Assembly: GCA_937925385.1 (NCBI GenBank) | Contig: CALEWN010000353.1 | Span: forward strand, 1 to 6,934 | Reading direction: 5' to 3' | DNA: 6,934 bases | DNA from: an uncultured Senegalimassilia sp. | Lineage (GTDB): Bacteria > Actinomycetota > Coriobacteriia > Coriobacteriales > Eggerthellaceae | In this document: in pieces, positions 6,739 through 6,934 of the stretch | How positions within the stretch are numbered: the stretch's first letter is position 1 | How the letters are laid out: the number at the start of each line of letters is the position of its first letter | The notes under the pieces: model-generated | The model's database searches: none | Told to the model about the DNA's origin: nothing | The model's input: the letters and a program-made list of their open reading frames with translations, nothing else | Translations under genes and position numbers: made by a program

Positions 6739-6934
6739 TAGTTCTGCTCCTCGTAGGCGATCTTGTTGAGCGCGTTGATGTACGCGCGGATGCTGGACTC
6801 GACGATGTCGGTGGAGATGCCGCGGCCGGAATACACCTTGCCGTCGGCGATCAGCTTCACGACCGACTCGCCCATGGCCTCGCGGCCCTCGGTGACGGCC
6901 TGGATGCTGAAGTCGTCAAGCTCGTAGTGCTTTC
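6738..6934 (-). CDS. leuA: 2-isopropylmalate synthase, C-terminal end (partial, 5' part outside window)
   Basis: The frame is open to the right edge and gives 65 residues ending in NALNKIAYEEQN and a TAA stop at 6740-6738. The visible piece, containing FSIQAVTEGREAMGES, VYSGRGISTDIVESS and RAYINALNKI, matches the C-terminal allosteric (leucine-binding) domain of LeuA. That domain typically reads QAVTEG..ALGE, then a DGRV.SGRG.DTDI stretch, then AYINALN. LeuA condenses acetyl-CoA with 2-oxoisovalerate as the committed step of leucine synthesis. The catalytic barrel is not in the window, so a related enzyme of the family, such as a citramalate or homocitrate synthase with the same regulatory domain, is not fully excluded. 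The stop codon shares one base with the start of the fusion gene, so the two should be co-transcribed and translationally coupled. Confidence 0.85.
   Translation of the reverse strand, partial: KHYELDDFSIQAVTEGREAMGESVVKLIADGKVYSGRGISTDIVESSIRAYINALNKIAYEEQN
6747..6752 (-). promoter_or_regulatory. Ribosome binding site of the fusion gene, inside the end of leuA
   Basis: The minus strand reads GAGGAG eight bases before the ATG at 6738-6736. It encodes the two Glu residues near the LeuA C-terminus (the EE of YEEQN) and also serves as a Shine-Dalgarno sequence. It supports the chosen start and re-initiation at the TAATG overlap. Confidence 0.75.

Noticed and set aside
4150..6741. An 863-codon open frame on the plus strand, antisense to the fusion gene
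   Set aside because: Its product is a monotonous Val/His/Ala/Gly/Leu-rich chain with no recognisable domain. It mirrors the third-position G/C bias of the real gene on the other strand, whose motifs are unmistakable.

Overview
This window looks like part of the chromosome of a GC-rich strict anaerobe. By eye the base composition is clearly above 60% GC, with strongly G/C-biased third codon positions. Large single-chain pyruvate:ferredoxin oxidoreductase, an AMP-forming acyl-CoA synthetase and a hybrid-kinase receiver domain together would fit an anaerobic actinobacterium of the Coriobacteriia/Eggerthellaceae type (Eggerthella, Slackia, Gordonibacter, Adlercreutzia relatives). That assignment is inference from composition and protein style, not from a database match.

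Layout. Bases 1-444 (+) hold the C-terminal receiver domain of a protein, most likely a hybrid sensor histidine kinase, whose beginning lies outside the window. It converges on the genes of the minus strand, and a long nested hairpin at 481-524 sits between the two stop codons as a probable bidirectional terminator. The rest of the window is one minus-strand gene series, read right to left: the last 65 codons of a 2-isopropylmalate synthase (leuA, 6934-6738); an 830-residue two-domain protein (6738-4246) that joins a xylose-isomerase-like TIM barrel to a complete AMP-forming acyl-CoA synthetase; and nifJ, pyruvate:ferredoxin oxidoreductase (4157-564).

How the genes may work together. leuA and the fusion overlap in a TAATG junction, so they are almost certainly co-transcribed and translationally coupled. 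nifJ follows after 88 bases that hold a GC-rich hairpin and a strong ribosome binding site, so it may be expressed at a different level from the first two. All three products handle CoA thioesters and 2-oxo acids: the synthetase makes an acyl-CoA, the oxidoreductase interconverts pyruvate and acetyl-CoA, and LeuA consumes acetyl-CoA. The TIM-barrel/acyl-CoA-synthetase fusion is the least ordinary item here. Both halves keep their catalytic residues, and its substrate cannot be told from the sequence. No tRNA, rRNA, mobile element, CRISPR array or long gene-free stretch was seen.
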